This document shows positions 7,997 through 15,847 of a DNA stretch of 64,000 bases, one piece after another. Made by a program: the position numbers and the translations under genes. Position 1 is the stretch's first letter. Each line of letters begins with the position of its first letter. The notes under the pieces were generated by a model. The model was not told the DNA's origin. It saw only the letters and a program-made list of their open reading frames with translations, and ran no database searches. The stretch is from an uncultured Erysipelotrichaceae bacterium (GTDB lineage Bacteria > Bacillota_I > Bacilli_A > Erysipelotrichales > Erysipelotrichaceae): the NCBI GenBank assembly GCA_947569705.1, contig CANOSP010000002.1:1-64000 (forward strand). Reading direction: 5' to 3'.

Positions 7997-9118
7997 ATGC
8001 GGATACTATTTATCATATTATGTGACATAGTTTTGTTGGTTGTCTTGCTGATGGTGTCTTTTCGTATTCATAATTCATTGCAGTCAAAAATAGATACAGA
8101 CACGGGCATACAGGAAAATATCTATATCACAATAGGAGATATAGAACAATATTTGCAAATTCGTGGCGAAAATAAGAATAACCCTATTATCCTATGGCTT
8201 CACGGAGGACCCGGCTTTCCGTTAACATATTTAACCTACTATTACCAGACCGCATTGGAAAAGGATTATACGATTGTTTGTTGGGAGCAAAGAGGCTGCG
8301 GACGGACATTTTATAGAAATAAAAGCAACGGCAATCTGACTATTGAACAGTTACTTACTGATACAGATGAAGTGATTGACTATTTGCAGGGACGGTTTGG
8401 TCAAGAAAAAATCATCATCATAGGGCAATCATGGGGAACAGTTCTTGGAATGGATTATATAAATATCCACCCAGAAAAAGTGGCTGCATATATCGGCGTT
8501 GGTCAAGTAACCGATTTTTCTCAAGGGAAAATCTATGCAGCAGAGAGTGCAGTTCAAATGGCGATGGAAAATGACAACAATGAAGATGCTGAATTTCTGG
8601 AGAGGTCCATTGATCAATTATCTAACACGGAGAGTATTGAAAAGTTAGATGTAAAACCGCTTGAAGATATGATTATTACATCTACAAAATACTTGAAATG
8701 TAACGGGGAAATGTCGGGGACAGAACAAATATTTGCTGCGATTACATCTCCAGAAATGACGTGGAATGATGCAAAATGGTTTCTATTCGCAAGTGATACG
8801 CAGAATATTGTCGCTTCTCAAAATGACCTTGTGAATTATATGTATTTTCAATTTGATGTTATGAATTTGAGTGAAAAATATGACATTCCAATTTGCTTTA
8901 TTCAAGGTGACAGCGATTGGATTACGCCAACCGATATGGTAGTTGATTATTATTCGTGCATTTCAGCTAAGAAAAAAAACATGGTTACCATCAACAATGC
9001 AGGACATACTCCGTTCTTGGATAATCCAGAGCAGTTTTGTGAAGCAGTTAAAACTTTTTTATCCGAGTGCAAAATGAATAATATACAAGAAAATTGTAGA
9101 AGTGATATTTATAACTGA
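7997..9118 (+). CDS. Membrane-anchored alpha/beta hydrolase (proline iminopeptidase-like)
   Basis: A 373-residue protein. Residues 3-20 form a membrane anchor or uncleaved signal. The hydrolase core shows the oxyanion loop HGGPGFP, a WEQRGCGRT block, the nucleophile elbow GQSWGT, an acid in GDSDWITP and the catalytic His in NAGHTPFLD. This pattern is closest to the proline iminopeptidase/tricorn F1-like group, but the substrate cannot be told. The ribosome binding site (AAAGGAA) is rather far from the ATG. It is co-transcribed with the TetR gene and ends right at the degraded KTR/integrase sequence, suggesting element cargo. Confidence 0.82.
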   Translation: MRILFIILCDIVLLVVLLMVSFRIHNSLQSKIDTDTGIQENIYITIGDIEQYLQIRGENKNNPIILWLHGGPGFPLTYLTYYYQTALEKDYTIVCWEQRGCGRTFYRNKSNGNLTIEQLLTDTDEVIDYLQGRFGQEKIIIIGQSWGTVLGMDYINIHPEKVAAYIGVGQVTDFSQGKIYAAESAVQMAMENDNNEDAEFLERSIDQLSNTESIEKLDVKPLEDMIITSTKYLKCNGEMSGTEQIFAAITSPEMTWNDAKWFLFASDTQNIVASQNDLVNYMYFQFDVMNLSEKYDIPICFIQGDSDWITPTDMVVDYYSCISAKKKNMVTINNAGHTPFLDNPEQFCEAVKTFLSECKMNNIQENCRSDIYN

Positions 9119-9220
9119 ATGGATACGCTGCCCTGTCTGCGGAATAATACAAGATTGCAGATACGGGCAGATACAGAGCTGAAAAACTTTCCTCTCTACT
9201 GCCCGAAGTGCAGACAGGTG
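9114..9220 (+). pseudogene. Cys-rich KTR protein relic, frameshifted
   Basis: Read from the codon before 9120, the frame gives WIRCPVCG. It must then drop one base to continue NNTRLQIRADTELKNFPLYC and PKCRQ. Together these are the zinc-binding CxxC...CxxC body of the small Cys-rich KTR proteins (PF14205) common in conjugative transposons. A single-base deletion at the GGAATAAT junction breaks the frame, and the C-terminal end runs straight into integrase sequence. Family recognition is from memory of the conserved TELKNFPLYCPKC string. Confidence 0.65.
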
Positions 9221-9754
9221 CGAAAGGAGACACTAACACCGAAGCAGGAAGAAAACCAGTTAGCCTTTATGGAGCAGGATGCGGTGTATAAGAAATACCG
9301 TGATGAGGTAATCATCCTGCTCGGCACGGGACTTAGGATTTCAGAGTTCTGCGGTCTTACCACGGCTCTGGACTTCAAAAATCGCCAAATCAATGTAGAC
9401 CATCAACTTTTGCGTGATACCGACATCGGCTACTATGTGGAAACGCCAAAGACCAAGAAAGGCATACGGCAAATTCCTATGAGCGAAGAAGTCTACCAAG
9501 CGTTGAAGCGTGTGCTGAAGAATCGGAGCAACGCAGCTCCATTCAGTATAGAGGGTTACAAAAATTTCTTGTTCCTCAAAAATGACGGGATGCCAAAGGT
9601 GGCGGCATATTATGAAAGTATGCTGAAAGTGCTTGTAAAGAAGTACAACAAGCAGAACAAAGAGCAGCTTCCGAACATCACGTAGACGCTGAACTATTAC
9701 GCCCATGCGACCTACGATTACGCAAAGGCAGAAATGGAACGGTTAGCGGCATAA
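9221..9754 (+). pseudogene. Tn916-type tyrosine integrase relic with two deletions
   Basis: The remnant begins in the middle of a Tn916-like Int (LTPKQEENQLAFMEQD), continues through the first catalytic Arg in GTGLRISEFCGL and reaches KKYNKQNKEQLPNIT. A TAG follows, and then in the same frame TLNYYAHATYDYAKAEMERL, the C-terminal end with the catalytic Tyr (TLNYYAHAT). The segment between, which should hold HxLRH and the third catalytic residue, is missing, as is the whole N-terminal arm-binding domain. It cannot be an active recombinase. It marks a lost integrative element and suggests how the TetR-hydrolase pair arrived. Confidence 0.85.
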
Positions 9755-10086
9755 TAAAATCGGTGCTTTTACTACTGCCGTACTACTTTTGGATTCAAAA
9801 TTATGCCGAGAAGCACAAAGATATGCCAAGTATCTCCCGATATGACAAATGGCGAAAAAACCTTAAAATCTGAGACTTATCGCCATTTGCCGAGATATGA
9901 AAAGATAGTTTGAAAATTTACTTGAGGTTTGTTTCTAAAGAATTATGATATTTTGATTATCATTTGGTTCCTACTTGTTTTATCATATCGGTAAGGTATT
10001 TTATAATCGTTCAAAGTTTTTTTGTATATTTCAGATAAAAAAACATTAAAAAATCAGCTAAAGCATTAAATTTATGAAAGTTATAC
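9755..10086. other. Non-coding tail of the element relic
   Basis: No gene is visible. A 10-bp inverted repeat (CAAATGGCGA at 9846-9855 and TCGCCATTTG at 9880-9889) could be a terminator remnant or an element-end site. The remainder is AT-rich and leads to the argS-operon promoter. Confidence 0.5.
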
Positions 10087-10114
10087 TTGCACCTTAGAAA
10101 AATTCTGATATAAT
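10087..10114 (+). promoter_or_regulatory. Promoter of the DUF1934-argS-rpoE operon
   Basis: TTGCAC (10087-10092) and a perfect TATAAT (10109-10114) with a 16-base spacer. Transcription would begin near 10121, which rules out the ATG at 10120 as the first start codon and points to ATG 10138. Confidence 0.75.
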
Positions 10115-10137
10115 TCACCATGGTAAGTGGTGATAAT

Positions 10138-10530
10138 ATGAAAAAACATCTTACGGTGAAAAGAAAACATCGTTATGAAGAGGAACGTGATATATTGTTT
10201 CGCGGTATCGCTGATGTTGTTTCAACAAATACGGGTATAAAAATATGTTATACAGAAGAAAATAAAGAAGCGTGCGTGCAGGTTGAGGTCATCGCTGATA
10301 AGAATTGTTTGGAAATCAAACGATTTTCTGAAACCGACAGCCGAATGTTTTTTTCATTAAATAAACGTACAGAGGGTGTATTATCTACTCCTTACGGTGA
10401 TATTTCGATTGAGTTTTTCACTCATCGTTATATTTATAAGGAACAGATTATTACATTGGAATATGATATTTATAATGGGGATAGCTGTATCGGCGGTTAT
10501 CGCTTTATATGGAGTATCAAGGAGGCTTAA
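10138..10530 (+). CDS. ywiB: DUF1934 (YwiB-like) calycin-fold protein
   Basis: A 130-residue protein of the DUF1934 family, a small lipocalin/FABP-like beta-barrel of unknown ligand. The alternating beta pattern (VQVEVIADKNCLEIKRFSE, then FFTHRYIYKEQIITLEYDIY) and its position directly in front of argS match YwiB of Bacillus. The start is ATG 10138, preceded by GGTGAT, which pairs with the 16S tail; the upstream ATG at 10120 coincides with the predicted transcription start. It is the first gene of the argS-rpoE operon, with one base between it and argS. Confidence 0.75.
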   Translation: MKKHLTVKRKHRYEEERDILFRGIADVVSTNTGIKICYTEENKEACVQVEVIADKNCLEIKRFSETDSRMFFSLNKRTEGVLSTPYGDISIEFFTHRYIYKEQIITLEYDIYNGDSCIGGYRFIWSIKEA

Positions 10531-10531
10531 T

Positions 10532-12172
10532 ATGAGTGATTTAGAGTATCAGCTGAAGGAAGCGATTAAATGTGCGTTTAAAAAAGCATTTGATCAGTCT
10601 ATCACATTGGATGATATTGTTATTGAAATTCCGAAAGATAAGAGCCATGGTGATTATGCGACAAATGTCGCTATGAAATCGGCTCGGGTTTTGAAGAAAA
10701 GTCCGCGTGATATTGCGGAAGCGTTGATTGCACTGTTGGATGATCCTGTAATTCAGCGCTGTGAATTGGCAGGTCCGGGATTTATTAATTTCACGATGAA
10801 TCATTCGGCGATGAGTAATGTAATTGATTCCGTACTTGCTCAAGGTGATGACTACGGTCATAATGACAGCGGAAAAGGTGTTAAGATTAATGTGGAGTAT
10901 GTATCGGCGAATCCGACCGGTGATCTTCATTTGGGTCATGCTCGCGGTGCTGCTTGGGGTGACAGTGTAACGCGCTTGTTGAGTGCTTGTAATTATGATG
11001 TTTGCCGGGAATATTATGTGAATGATGCCGGGAATCAAATTCATGCGTTAGCTTTATCGCTGATGGCTCGTTATGCACAACTCTTTCATATTGAGAAGGA
11101 AATGCCGAAGGACGGATATTTCGGTAAGGATGTTGCGCTGATTGCGGAGCGTATTGTCGAACAGGATAAGGATCGCTGGCTTCACGAAGATGAAGAAACT
11201 GCTTATGCTTTTTTCCGTAAAGAAGGTATGAAGCAGGAATTGGCGAAGCTTCAGCGTGATTTAGATCTGTTTCGTGTTCATTTTGATGTTTGGTCCAGTG
11301 AGCAACAGCTTCATGATAACGGTCAGGTTGAAAAAGTTTTGCATAAGCTGAATGAACTGGGGCAAACCTATGAACAAGATGACGCGCTGTGGTTCGCTTC
11401 TTCAAAATACGGTGATGATAAGGATCGGGTTCTGAGAAAAAGTGACGGCAGTTATACATATCTGGTGCCTGATATTGCATACCATATAACGAAGTTTGAG
11501 CGTGGCTTTGATAAGCTTGTGAATTTTTGGGGCGCTGACCATCACGGTTATATCCCACGTATGAAAGCTGCGATGCAGGCTTTGGGTAAAAATCCGGATC
11601 AATTAGAGGTGGATATTATCCAAATGGTGCGTCTTGTTGAGAATAAAGAAGAAATCAAGATGAGTAAGCGTACCGGTAATGCGGTAACGGTTCGAGAACT
11701 TTGTGAAGAAGTCGGTGTGGACGCTGTTCGCTATTTCTTCGTTCAGCGTGCATTGGATACGCATTTGGATTTTGATTTAGCGTTGGCTCGTAAGCAAAGC
11801 AACGATAATCCTGTCTATTATGCGCAGTATGCACATGCACGTATTTGTTCGATTTTGAAGCAGGCGGAACAATTCCCTTCATGCAGTAATTACGATCGCT
11901 TAACGGATGACAAAGAGGTTCAGCTGTTGAAGTATATCAATGAATTCCCTGCCGTGGTTGCGGATGCGGCTAAGCATCGGGCGCCGAATAAGGTTTGTAA
12001 TTACATTCAAAAGCTTGCTGCTTATTTCCACAGCTTCTATAATGCCTGCAAGGTGATTGATCCAAATGATAAAGAGTTAAGCTCTCAACGATTGGCATTA
12101 TTGAAAGCTACGAAGATTACGTTAAAAAACGCTTTATACCTGATCGGTGTTGAAGCCGCTGATAAAATGTAG
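10532..12172 (+). CDS. argS: Arginyl-tRNA synthetase
   Basis: A class I aminoacyl-tRNA synthetase of 546 residues, normal for bacterial ArgRS. It has the N-terminal ArgRS additional domain, the HIGH signature as HLGHARGAAWGD, the KMSKRTGNAVT loop and a C-terminal DALR anticodon-binding domain (NPVYYAQYAHARI opening). It charges tRNA-Arg with arginine in the cytoplasm. The start is ATG 10532 behind AAGGAGG. The ywiB-argS-rpoE order is the one found in Bacillus. Confidence 0.96.
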   Translation: MSDLEYQLKEAIKCAFKKAFDQSITLDDIVIEIPKDKSHGDYATNVAMKSARVLKKSPRDIAEALIALLDDPVIQRCELAGPGFINFTMNHSAMSNVIDSVLAQGDDYGHNDSGKGVKINVEYVSANPTGDLHLGHARGAAWGDSVTRLLSACNYDVCREYYVNDAGNQIHALALSLMARYAQLFHIEKEMPKDGYFGKDVALIAERIVEQDKDRWLHEDEETAYAFFRKEGMKQELAKLQRDLDLFRVHFDVWSSEQQLHDNGQVEKVLHKLNELGQTYEQDDALWFASSKYGDDKDRVLRKSDGSYTYLVPDIAYHITKFERGFDKLVNFWGADHHGYIPRMKAAMQALGKNPDQLEVDIIQMVRLVENKEEIKMSKRTGNAVTVRELCEEVGVDAVRYFFVQRALDTHLDFDLALARKQSNDNPVYYAQYAHARICSILKQAEQFPSCSNYDRLTDDKEVQLLKYINEFPAVVADAAKHRAPNKVCNYIQKLAAYFHSFYNACKVIDPNDKELSSQRLALLKATKITLKNALYLIGVEAADKM

Positions 12173-12183
12173 GAGGATAGATC

Positions 12184-12516
12184 ATGAGTACAAAATCAAT
12201 GATTAATATTGCATATGAATTAATGAATAAAAAACGCAAGCCGGTAACTTTTTTGAAGCTGTGGGAAGATGTCTCCACAATGATGGGTTTTAATGAACAA
12301 CAGGAAGATGATAATATCGCGCAATTTTATAATGATATTTCTTTTGATGAGCGTTTTGTATGTATCGGTGATAATAAATGGGATTTGCGCTCTCGTCATA
12401 CGTTTAATGAATCTGTGGTTGATACCGAGGATCTGATGATTGATGAAAGTGATGAAGACGGTGTTTATGTCGAAGAGGAAACGATTAAGGACGTTGTGAT
12501 TGAAGATTACAACTAA
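12184..12516 (+). CDS. rpoE: RNA polymerase delta subunit
   Basis: A 110-residue protein with an N-terminal HARE-HTH domain (MINIAYELMNKKRKPVTFLK, FLKLWEDV) and an acidic, disordered C-terminal tail (MIDESDEDG, EEETIKDVVIED). This is the layout of the Firmicutes delta subunit, which binds core RNA polymerase and speeds its recycling from nucleic acids. The tail is shorter than in Bacillus. The start is ATG 12184 behind AGGAGG, 11 bases after argS. Confidence 0.88.
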   Translation: MSTKSMINIAYELMNKKRKPVTFLKLWEDVSTMMGFNEQQEDDNIAQFYNDISFDERFVCIGDNKWDLRSRHTFNESVVDTEDLMIDESDEDGVYVEEETIKDVVIEDYN

Positions 12517-12551
12517 CGACCGCATTCAATAGAATTAATTAAATAATAACA

Positions 12552-12585
12552 GCGAGAGCCGAAAACGAGGCTTTTGCTTTTTTTT
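12552..12585 (+). terminator. Terminator of the argS-rpoE operon
   Basis: A 9-bp stem with G-U pairs (GCGAGAGCC at 12552-12560, GGCTTTTGC at 12569-12577) and an 8-base loop, then eight Ts. Confidence 0.8.
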
Positions 12586-12753
12586 ACGGGCAAGCTTGGG
12601 GAAGTCGATGAAGTATGAAGGAAGAAAATCATAAGGCAGTGACAAGAGCGTATTTGATTTCTTATTTTCATATAAACACTCGTAAACTTGTTAAAAAGTG
12701 CAAACAACTCATCACACAACATGCAAAAAAGTGCAATTAATGTGTCGAAAAAC

Positions 12754-12782
12754 TTGCTTATAGGTACAACTTATGCCATAAT
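12754..12782 (+). promoter_or_regulatory. Promoter of the DUF4143 ATPase gene
   Basis: TTGCTT (12754-12759) and CATAAT (12777-12782) are spaced by 17 bases, 29 bases before the start codon. Just upstream, AAAAAGTGCAA occurs twice (near 12693 and 12727). Confidence 0.45.
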
Positions 12783-12811
12783 GTACGTAATTAAGAGCGG
12801 AGGTTCAATTT

Positions 12812-14173
12812 ATGGAGAGAAACGCTTTGAAGCAGCTAATTGAATGGAATCAAGCCAAACGCAGAAAACCGTTGATCGTATGGGGCGCACGACAGGTTGG
12901 AAAAACTTATTTGATTAAAGATATTTTTGCCGAAACCTGCTACAAAAACCGCACGATTTATATTGACTGTAAAATTGAGGATGAAATCAGAGCATTCTGT
13001 AACAGGAGTGCTGATGCTAAAAAAATCATTGAATTTATATCGCTGTTCAAAGGAAAACAAATAGATGAAAATACCCTGTTGATTTTTGATGAGGTACAAG
13101 AGTGTCCGAATATCATATCCGCATTAAAATACTTTTGTCAGGATTTCAGACATATTCCCGTTATTGCGACCGGTTCAATGGTTCGCATAAAGCTTGAAAG
13201 AGAAACCCGCAAACGCGGAACTGCGAATCATCATAAGTTTCTGTTTCCGGTCGGTAAAATCGATCAGCTGACAATTTATCCTATGAGCTTTGATGAGTTT
13301 TTAATGAATTCAAATCGTCCGCTGTTTAATGCGGTGAAAGCCGCTTATGAAAACAAAGAACCGTTAGCTGATGATATTCATACGCTTGCGATGGATCACG
13401 TATATAAATATTTGTTGATCGGCGGTATGCCGGAGGCTGTGGATGCTTATATTGAGGAAAACAGTCTTTTTCCTGCACAAGAAATATTAAAAGCATTATA
13501 TGATAATTATTTATCTGATATGGATTTATATCAGGCAAGCAGAGAAGCCGTATTACGTTCCCGAGCCTTATTTTCTAACATTTATCAACAACTGAATAAA
13601 GAATCTAAGAATTTTTCACCGAGTTTTTTAGAGGCGAACCGCAAAACCAGAGATTTTGAGGCTTCTGTTCATTGGCTTACGACTGCCCATATCATTCATC
13701 AATCGTTTCAGCTGAAGGAACACATTACGCTGCCGCTTATATCGGACAATTCAAATCATTTTCGTTTATTCTTGGCAGATATTGGTATGTTTTCTTATCA
13801 AAGCGGAATTAATGCGGCATCGTTTATCGCTAATGACAGGGAGAATACGTTGTCCGGTATTTTTTACGAAAACTTTGTCGCAAACGAGCTGTGCGCAAAG
13901 GGACTGAAGCTTTTTTACTGGCGAGGAAAAGCTTCTGCGGAGCTTGAGTTTATTATTGAGTCTGATAATAAGCTTTATCCGATTGATGTAAAAAAGGGCA
14001 GAGGGACATTAAACTCATTGTCTAAATTTTCTAATCATAATAAATTTGAAGCTGCGATTAAGGTTTCAAACGGTAATTACGATTATCACGTGGAACAAAG
14101 GCTGTTGACGATTCCGTTTTATTTTATTTCATTTGCGGCTGAGGATCTTGCGAAGGGAACGCTGAGGGTGTAA
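12812..14173 (+). CDS. AAA-family ATPase with DUF4143 domain
   Basis: A 453-residue protein of the widespread AAA_14/DUF4143 group. Near residue 26 it has a Walker A, WGARQVGKTYL; Walker B is LLIFDEVQEC; sensor residues lie in VIATGSMVRI. The C-terminal DUF4143 domain ends in a PD-(D/E)XK-like core (FYENFVANEL, then LEFIIESDNKLYPIDVKKGR). The biological role of these proteins is unsettled; links to mobile elements and toxin-antitoxin-like behaviour have been proposed. The start is ATG 12812 behind GCGGAGG. It stands alone on its own promoter. Confidence 0.85.
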   Translation: MERNALKQLIEWNQAKRRKPLIVWGARQVGKTYLIKDIFAETCYKNRTIYIDCKIEDEIRAFCNRSADAKKIIEFISLFKGKQIDENTLLIFDEVQECPNIISALKYFCQDFRHIPVIATGSMVRIKLERETRKRGTANHHKFLFPVGKIDQLTIYPMSFDEFLMNSNRPLFNAVKAAYENKEPLADDIHTLAMDHVYKYLLIGGMPEAVDAYIEENSLFPAQEILKALYDNYLSDMDLYQASREAVLRSRALFSNIYQQLNKESKNFSPSFLEANRKTRDFEASVHWLTTAHIIHQSFQLKEHITLPLISDNSNHFRLFLADIGMFSYQSGINAASFIANDRENTLSGIFYENFVANELCAKGLKLFYWRGKASAELEFIIESDNKLYPIDVKKGRGTLNSLSKFSNHNKFEAAIKVSNGNYDYHVEQRLLTIPFYFISFAAEDLAKGTLRV

Positions 14174-14247
14174 AGAGTTTTTTGATTATTAAGTTTTTTG
14201 GTAATAAATGATATAATCTTCTCGGATAAAAGAAAAGGAAAGTGCAT

Positions 14248-14829
14248 ATGATAAACAAAAAAGATTTAATAAAAAGTATTCTCATATTTTTGATATGCAT
14301 TCCGTTAAGTTACATATTTTATTGGTTTGTTAGTTTAAGAATAATTAATATCGTTTATTACATAGATACATTACCAAAAGGTATATTTTTATACTTTTGT
14401 CATATAATATTATTCTATTTTCTTACCAAGGTGGTATTCAGAATCAAATTATTAAATTTTGAAAAAATAATTTTGATCCTCACTTATTTTATTTTCTTAC
14501 TGTTATGCTTTTTTGACCGAGTTTATATAGGTGAAAGAGTTATAAATTTGAATCCGTTTGATTTGATAAATACTGTATATAATAACGGAATCATCGTATT
14601 GTTATTAAATATTGCTGTATTCTGTCCGTTTTATACCGCAATAAAATGGATAAATAAAAATACAAAACCTAAAATTGCTTTTATTATTTTCTTTCTATTT
14701 GCATTATCCGTAGAGATTATTCAATTTTTTACTATGAGTGGAATTTTTGATGTAATAGACATATCCTTATATGTTATCGGTTATTATTTAGGCTTTTTAA
14801 CTTATAAATATGTGTTATTTAAAGAGTGA
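14248..14829 (+). CDS. VanZ-like integral membrane protein
   Basis: A 193-residue, very hydrophobic protein with five or six membrane helices. The last part, LSVEIIQFFTMSGIFDVIDI then LYVIGYYLGFL, is the VanZ-family signature (EIIQ followed by a D/DI helix and Gly-rich helix). VanZ-like proteins have been tied to teicoplanin resistance and lipid handling, but most members have no known function. ATG 14248 is preferred: an AAAAGGAA ribosome binding site lies about 9 bases upstream. The gene is AT-rich and followed by a kilobase without genes. Confidence 0.7.
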   Translation: MINKKDLIKSILIFLICIPLSYIFYWFVSLRIINIVYYIDTLPKGIFLYFCHIILFYFLTKVVFRIKLLNFEKIILILTYFIFLLLCFFDRVYIGERVINLNPFDLINTVYNNGIIVLLLNIAVFCPFYTAIKWINKNTKPKIAFIIFFLFALSVEIIQFFTMSGIFDVIDISLYVIGYYLGFLTYKYVLFKE

Positions 14830-14900
14830 ATATTGATAAGATTAAAATAAAAGAAGAAAATTTAATAAAGGAAAAACGTATGATTGCATTTTGCTTTTAT

Positions 14901-15047
14901 AACGTGGAAATGTGATCACTAATGATATACGTTATTCTTTTTTTGTATATGCATCGGTATCTTTCATGAACAGCAAAGTTCATTGAATCAACTTTGTTGT
15001 TTCTGATTTCCGTGTATGCGGAAATTCGCTGGTTATCTGTGTACATT
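14901..15047. repeat. Intergenic repeat block, copy A
   Basis: A 147-base unit about 88% identical (by eye) to copy B 377 bases downstream. Each copy contains the palindrome GTGATCAC, the inverted repeat TGAAC-N6-GTTCA and the hairpin ATTTCCG-N6-CGGAAAT, and ends in GGTTATCTGTGTACATT. Differences fall mainly outside the palindromes, and where they hit the spacer they keep the arms intact. It has no coding capacity. Confidence 0.85.
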
Positions 15048-15102
15048 TTCCGCACTACTGTATATTAAAAAGACACATGTCATCGTTTTATATATACAAA
15101 TA

Positions 15103-15118
15103 GTACAAACATTTGTAC
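15103..15118. repeat. 16-bp inverted repeat between the two copies
   Basis: GTACAAACATTTGTAC: 7-bp perfect arms around a two-base centre, in the spacer between repeat copies A and B. The shape suits a dimeric regulator site. Confidence 0.5.
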
Positions 15119-15267
15119 ACAACATAAGATGTACATAGTTTCTGTCTTTTAATTATAAATTCGGACTGTTATATGGATTGATAATACTAAGTAATCACTC
15201 AATATATTTTTTGGTGTAAAGAACTTATTATATCATACCATTAATCACATGCGGTGATTCTCCATGC

Positions 15268-15423
15268 GATTTCCACAAACGTGGAAATGTGATCACCAAT
15301 GATATACGTTATCCTTTTTTTGTATAAGTATCAGCATCTTTCATGAACAACAATGTTCATTAAATCAACTTTATTTCTCAGATTTCCGTGTATGCGGAAA
15401 TTCGACGGTTATCTGTGTACATT
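15268..15423. repeat. Intergenic repeat block, copy B
   Basis: The second copy of the block. It carries at its left end a full hairpin, ATTTCCAC-AAAC-GTGGAAAT, of which copy A keeps only the right half, and otherwise matches copy A from 15278 to 15423. The unit thus begins and ends with ATTTCC...GGAAAT palindromes. Confidence 0.85.
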
Positions 15424-15468
15424 ATTGGAAACACATAGAAGATATAATTTGTCAACCTTTTAGAGTAC

Positions 15469-15490
15469 GATTTCCGGGAACCCGGAAATC
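15469..15490. repeat. Perfect GATTTCCGGG/CCCGGAAATC palindrome
   Basis: A 10-bp perfect stem with a two-base centre, the third type of ATTTCC...GGAAAT hairpin in this gap. A fragment resembling the block interior (GATACGTTATTC) recurs near 15563, so a third, decayed copy may be present. Confidence 0.65.
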
Positions 15491-15631
15491 TGCCTATCAT
15501 CTATACACAATAAACACTATCTGTATATATAATGAATACATCACATTCATATATCCGTAGTGCGATACGTTATTCTTCCCATATGACCCCAACTTGTTTA
15601 CCACAAATACCGTATCGATCAGCATTTCTGC

Positions 15632-15660
15632 TTGCCAAACAAGCTTTTTTGTATTAGAAT
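15632..15660 (+). promoter_or_regulatory. Promoter of the aro-tyrA operon
   Basis: TTGCCA (15632-15637) and TAGAAT (15655-15660) with a 17-base spacer. Transcription would begin near 15667, just in front of the leader-peptide ribosome binding site. Confidence 0.65.
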
Positions 15661-15683
15661 ATTGACAAACGGAGGCATAAGAC

Positions 15684-15719
15684 ATGCGTAAAAATGCTTA
15701 TTTTTATTATTATGAATAG
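15684..15719 (+). CDS. Tyr/Phe-rich leader peptide of the aro operon
   Basis: An 11-residue open frame reading MRKNAYFYYYE and ending in TAG, with a strong CGGAGG ribosome binding site 8 bases before its ATG. Four of 11 residues are Tyr and one is Phe. It sits between the operon promoter and an intrinsic terminator ahead of a tyrosine-pathway operon, the layout of a ribosome-mediated transcription attenuator. A ribosome stalled at the Tyr codons (15699-15713) would cover the CATGCGTA segment at 15683-15690, which is otherwise free to pair with TACGCATG at 15741-15748. It is inferred from sequence only. Confidence 0.8.
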   Translation: MRKNAYFYYYE

Positions 15720-15721
15720 TT

Positions 15722-15808
15722 CCTATCAGTAAACCGGCTATACGCATGGGCTTTTTTGCTTCTGATAGGGAAAACAAAGCATCGTATCTATTCAAACGAT
15801 GCTTTTTT
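15722..15808 (+). terminator. Attenuator region and terminator of the aro operon
   Basis: Two mutually exclusive pairings are visible. CCTATCAG (15722-15729) pairs with CTGATAGG (15762-15769), or the leader-peptide start (15683-15690) pairs with TACGCATG (15741-15748), which is followed by GGGCTTTTTT. Downstream lies a perfect intrinsic terminator: AAAGCATCG (15776-15784), CGATGCTTT (15797-15805) and a T run. The 5' arm of that terminator can also pair with ATGCTT inside the leader frame (15694-15699). Which pairing is the antiterminator needs folding or experiment. Confidence 0.75.
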
Positions 15809-15847
15809 CTTAAAACAATGCTTTAACTGCAACAGGAGGTAAGCAAT

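Noticed and set aside
9119-9685. Apparent single intact 188-residue gene
   Set aside because: It joins the tail of a frameshifted KTR gene to the middle of an integrase and stops before the catalytic Tyr; it is a chance fusion of two relics.
10376-10531. N-terminal extension of ArgS
   Set aside because: The extension overlaps the DUF1934 gene in another frame; ATG 10532 has a strong AAGGAGG site and gives the normal ArgRS start.
10887-11558. Long minus-strand open frame inside argS
   Set aside because: It is a shadow of argS, His/Gln-rich without homology or ribosome binding site.
15469-15490. Noc-binding-site reading of GATTTCCGGG/CCCGGAAATC
   Set aside because: The Bacillus Noc site is the shorter ATTTCCCGGGAAAT; the longer arm spacing here and the related hairpins with other centres make the match unconvincing.
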